Positions 60,341 through 64,000 of a DNA stretch of 64,000 bases are shown here, piece by piece. The stretch lies in the NCBI RefSeq assembly GCF_031755915.1, contig NC_083390.1, positions 14,539,001-14,603,000 of the forward strand. Direction: 5' to 3'. The DNA comes from Ziziphus jujuba. Lineage: Eukaryota > Streptophyta > Magnoliopsida > Rosales > Rhamnaceae. The notes under the pieces were generated by a model that saw nothing but the letters and a program-made list of their open reading frames with translations, was not told the origin of the DNA and did not search any database. Position numbers and translations under genes: made by a program. The number at the start of each line of letters is the position of its first letter. Within the stretch, counting starts at the first letter, position 1.

Positions 60341-60874
60341 CAATTGATACTGCTACAGATTAGTGGGAGTTTTGTAATCTGTAATAATGTCCATGTTGTA
60401 TATAATATATGATTGAATATTGCCTTATGGGTAATACATGTATATACGTGGATCATTATAATGTCATGTTTATTACATATTGTTGTTCCTTATGCTAGCA
60501 GACCTTTTAAGACTTTAGTCTCTGTGTATATGTATATATTGATCCACAAGTACCATGATAAGTTCCTATTACTTAGTTTAAGTATGTTATTGTACCATAT
60601 CGGTACACAATATGCTTGAATGAAATGATATCATGTGTTGGGGATTGCACGTGATAAAGTAAATCTGTATTACCTAAACTGAGTTTATGGTATGCGGAAT
60701 GCTCAGTTGAATGATATTTAGTTTTTGGAAGATTTATTGACTACTTAGTCTTGTTTATTGTTATGCCATGTCAGCATGTTATATACTTAGATGAAATAAT
60801 ATTTTCATTTGAGAGATTTTGTAGTAAGTGAGTTTGTTATTGTTTGTAATGATTATGCAATCCAACTAGGAGAT

Positions 60875-61463
60875 TGTTAGATATTTTGTGTGAACTAATC
60901 ATAATTATGTGACTCACTTATAGAATTTATTTTTACAAGTAACGGGACTGATTTGTTTATTGACCTTTTTCAGTAGAGCCCTTGGGCATACACTCTCTAT
61001 AATACTTCAGTTGGCCAATTGAACTGAATGATTTATTCTTTCCAAAAACCCAATTAACTTATATCCTATTTTATTACTATATTATTATTATTCATTATAT
61101 ATTATATTATTATTATTGCTAATATTATTTAATTAATTATTTTGTATATACATATATATAGATAAATTGGGGAATAAGTTGTTGGTTTAAATTAATATGA
61201 TACATATAATAGATTAGGGTTTTGAGGCATCTATGATGCCTGATTAGTGAAAATCTAAGATAAAGGTTAGAAAGCAGTATTGATTACGCACCACTCCTAT
61301 CACTTTGTTATTTATTTTGCAAATCAAAATTTTTTATGTTGATTCAATGATTGCTTTTAAAATATTACTAATTTAATTAAATATAGTTCTGTAATTATGT
61401 ATGTGTAGATCTTAAGAATATAGTGCTATAATTAATACATATTTAATCGTTTATGTTATGATA
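60875..61463 (+). repeat. old copia 3' LTR
   Basis: Starts TGTTAGATATTTTGTGTG straight after a polypurine-like tract. Right end placed by loss of similarity with the left LTR at 'gtttatgttatga'. Confidence 0.75.
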
Positions 61464-61772
61464 GCAAAGTAGAAGAGAGAAATAATAAAAAAAAAATTGA
61501 ACTTGGTTTGATAAATATTCATATATATTCACAAGATCACACTAAATATAGAAGGCTATATTTTCATTATACAGTAATATTATGGTTTGTAATACATGAA
61601 TAAATACCTCAATTCATTGCTGTAAGTATATAAATAAAAGAAATAACCAAGCATATTTTAGTTTGATTGTTACAGAAAATAATATAATTTTATTTATTTA
61701 TTACAATATGGAGGAGAAGATATTTTTTTATCTAGATCAAGAATTGAAGCTTAAATCTAGAGATATACTTTT

Positions 61773-62107
61773 TGTTAAAGAAAAATATAAATGAAATGAA
61801 AGTTCACATTCTATTAGTATCAATGGTTATTCAATATGGTATCAGAGTCAGAAATCTAAAAGGTTTTAGATTCAAAACTCAATAATTCTATCCAAAGAAT
61901 TAAAAAACACAAGCCAAAAAATTAAAAACACATATAATGATCCAGAAAAACACCTAAAAGAAATAGGCCTATATGTGAAAAAGAAGCCCAGAAGGAAACC
62001 CAAAAGAAGTAGACCCATATACAAGGAAGAGTGTTAGATAAAAATATATATGAAATAAAAATCTATCTTCCATTAGCTTAAACTTTTGAAATTAATGATA
62101 ATTTAAT
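61773..62107 (+). mobile_element. TRIM-like miniature LTR element
   Basis: About 335 bp. The left terminal repeat (61773-61836) starts TGTTAAAGAAAAATATAAAT and the right one (62032-62107) TGTTAGATAAAAATATATAT; both continue with 'gaaat.aaa', 'ttct/cattag' and end '..atggtta/gataattt..aata'. Immediately inside the left repeat is TGGTATCAGAG (61837-61847), the tRNA-Met primer site, and just before the right repeat is a purine-rich 'aaggaagag'. The inner 185 bp code for nothing. This is the plan of TRIM elements; the two repeats differ in length by a 12-bp gap. No clear target duplication seen. Confidence 0.7.
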
Positions 62108-64000
62108 ACTCTCAAATCTATAAATATAGTAAATAATATGATTACTCAAAAAAAAAAAAAAAAAAAAAGAAAAGAAAAAAAGAAATCATAAAATAAGATT
62201 ATTCTCTTTCAACATGACCTTTGCATTCTACAATAATTCAATAAAGTGTAAAAAATCAATATCTCTTCGAATTCAAAAAACCACAGCATCTGAATCCATT
62301 TCAACAACAAAGCTTTAAGCCTTATTAAAGATCCCAAATACATCCAAGCACTTTCTTGTTTTTCTTCAAACTCTTTTTCTTGGCGAATAGTGTTTTCATG
62401 AATCTCTTATGCTATGGTCATAAAAGCATCCAACCCGATCATGGAGAATATATCACATGTATCATCATTGTTATTTCATTCCATACCATTTTTGTGCGTG
62501 CATAAAATTAAATTGAATAATATATAATTATCTGCACCATCAAAGTAAAAAATATAAATTTTATAAAGTAACTGTTGAATGTTAAAATATAAGTAATCTA
62601 TGACACCTCATCATCCATATCCCATGAATAAACATTTTCCGCTGTATTATTATTTATGGATATATTAATCCAAACACATAAAACTAGAAAGTAAATGGCA
62701 ATTATCTTGTAATTGACTGACCATTTTTTTTTTTAAAACTTTTTGTTTTTGCTTTTTCTTAGTCATATAATATTATGTAATAATATATTCCAAAAGGCAA
62801 TTTGATTAATTTCTAATCAAACTTACAAAAGCTTTGCTTCTCCTGCAAATCTGATTACTGGTTAATTATGACTGGTTTCTTGAGTTTGATGAAGTGGGAG
62901 AGGTTTTGGGCTGCAAGAAAACACAACCAGGACCGTGTTATTTGTAGCTGTTTGCCACAACACAATAATTTGGTTGGTGATAGGAAAATTAACATCTTGT
63001 ATTTTGTCTGGTTTCTGCGAGCCAAAGTAATTAAATTAATATTTAGTTAGTGGGTTCTCACTCCTAAGATGAACCAACCACTTTCTTATTTAAAACAAGA
63101 TTTAAGAATTTGAGAAGAGCGAAAGTCTAAGGACTTGGTCTAGAAATTCTACCAAATTCTTTAATAACAAGATTAAAATAATATTATTAGATTCTTCTCC
63201 TGATTTTGATGTAGTTGTTTGAAATTCTTTATCCTTCTTAGTGTGTTTGCACCTAAAAAGGACTGTATTTGCTTAACCCTTTTTTTTTTTTTATATCAGA
63301 TATTCCTTTTTCTTGGTTGTTAGATTTTATTAGCCTAAAGAAAATGATCAAGGGGGCTTGACAAACGCAGGCAAAATCAAGAAGATGATTTTTGGAAACG
63401 ATGACATTTGAATTCGATGTCATTTTAAAAAACAAACATTTGAGGGCAGCTTTTCTTCCTTGAAAGTATATACAAAAACTAAGTGGCATCCACTTTCATA
63501 AGTATTTAGTAATTAATAACAACAATGCTATTAATATGGTGTAAAAATTTCTTTTATTATTAATTAACCTTCAAAAATCATTTTTTATTCCATAAGTTTT
63601 AATACTTTAATAATGCTATAAACTATGAAATTTGTCTTATCAATTTTTATTTATCAAATAACATGACTAAATATTATTTATGCTAAACTTTTCCTTCCCT
63701 ATTCATCTAAAAAGGGGAAAAAAAAAAAAATACAAAACTAGTCTTGTAAGTTGTAAAATGGTTCCACTTGTTCTTGAGTGGCTTTCACTTTCTCAAGTCT
63801 GCAACAAGACGTAGTTCACAAAATCCCATTTCACATATATAATATATACATACATCCTTTCTGAACCCAAAACTAATTTGAAAACGATTTTAATTGAGTT
63901 GTGTCTGCAACCTACTAAAATTTTTCATTACCTAATCTAGGTTCTTATGAGGCATCAACGTCTAGTTTTTCGTTGTTATTTTATTTATTTATTAATAAAT
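62108..64000. other. intergenic, AT-rich, no gene recognised
   Basis: An A-run (62149-62185), T-runs and A/T-rich spacer. Small ORFs (62868-63050 +, 63253-63489 -) have no motif, signal or context that supports them. Confidence 0.6.

Larger units (their letters stand above)
55054..61463 (+). mobile_element. old Ty1/copia retrotransposon, heavily degraded
   Basis: Direct repeats 55054-55630 and 60875-61463 share 'ttagatat.ttgtgtgaacta', 'tttttcagtagag', 'attattattattcattata', 'cactttgttattt' and 'ataattaatacat'. They are clearly diverged, so the insertion is old. The interior on + gives copia integrase and reverse transcriptase/RNase H in the right order, riddled with stops. 'aactaggagattgTTAG' before the right LTR is a polypurine tract with LTR start. 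The left LTR begins TATTAG where the right one begins TGTTAG. Confidence 0.82.

Noticed and set aside
62868..63050. 60-codon plus-strand ORF near the right end
   Set aside because: Short, no domain, and no supporting context.
1..64000. tRNA, rRNA or organellar DNA insertions
   Set aside because: No cloverleaf or rRNA-like stretch was recognised. The tRNA-like matches are retroelement primer sites (6291, 8008, 61837) and a SINE-like A box (46080).
1..64000. CRISPR arrays or bacterial operons
   Set aside because: No regularly spaced direct repeats with unique spacers; gene structure and repeats are those of a plant nucleus.

Overview
The window looks like nuclear DNA of a dicot plant. It is strongly AT-rich, has plant-type Ty1/copia, Ty3/gypsy and LINE retroelements plus small inverted-repeat elements, and carries two plant genes, one of them with nine GT-AG exons. 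Only about 9 kb (roughly 18.9-28.3 kb) reads as ordinary host gene space. Most of the rest is decayed mobile DNA or AT-rich sequence in which I recognise no gene.

Layout. (1) 1-9.15 kb is a nested retrotransposon block on the minus strand: a Ty3/gypsy gag-protease remnant (1-1844), interrupted by a younger Ty1/copia element (1845-7007), with the probable gypsy leader, tRNA-Met primer site and LTR resuming at 7008-9148. (2) 9.15-12.9 kb is repeat-rich intergenic DNA with an LTR-like fragment, a decayed inverted repeat and a palindromic MITE that splits one copy of a tandem duplication. (3) 12962-18643 is a complete but dead chromovirus (Ty3/gypsy with an integrase chromodomain), minus strand, with paired LTRs and a near-matching target-site duplication. 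(4) 19118-20146 is an intact single-exon gene for a 342-residue multi-pass membrane protein (+). (5) 22343-27683 is an intact nine-exon DHHC protein S-acyltransferase (-), 626 residues, closest in my knowledge to Arabidopsis PAT22. The two genes are convergent. (6) 28.2-33.9 kb is AT-rich, with one unexplained GC-richer island carrying a light-promoter-like motif cluster. (7) 33943-39660 is a decayed plant L1-type LINE (-) with ORF1, endonuclease, reverse transcriptase and an RNase H tail. (8) 39.7-55.0 kb is AT-rich and gene-free, but holds several small elements: two inverted-repeat elements, a tRNA-like SINE candidate, minisatellites, and a hAT-type non-autonomous element with 8-bp target duplications. 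(9) 55054-61463 is an old, heavily frameshifted Ty1/copia element (+). (10) 61773-62107 is a TRIM-like miniature LTR element, followed by featureless AT-rich DNA.

The two host genes have no obvious joint function. The membrane protein is of unknown role. The S-acyltransferase attaches fatty acyl groups to cysteines of target proteins. The transposon copies show successive waves: the copia at 55 kb and the LINE are oldest, the chromovirus is intermediate (LTRs about four-fifths identical by eye), and the copia at 1.8-7.0 kb is the youngest (LTRs clearly more alike). No bacterial, organellar or CRISPR features were seen, and I found no convincing tRNA or rRNA gene.
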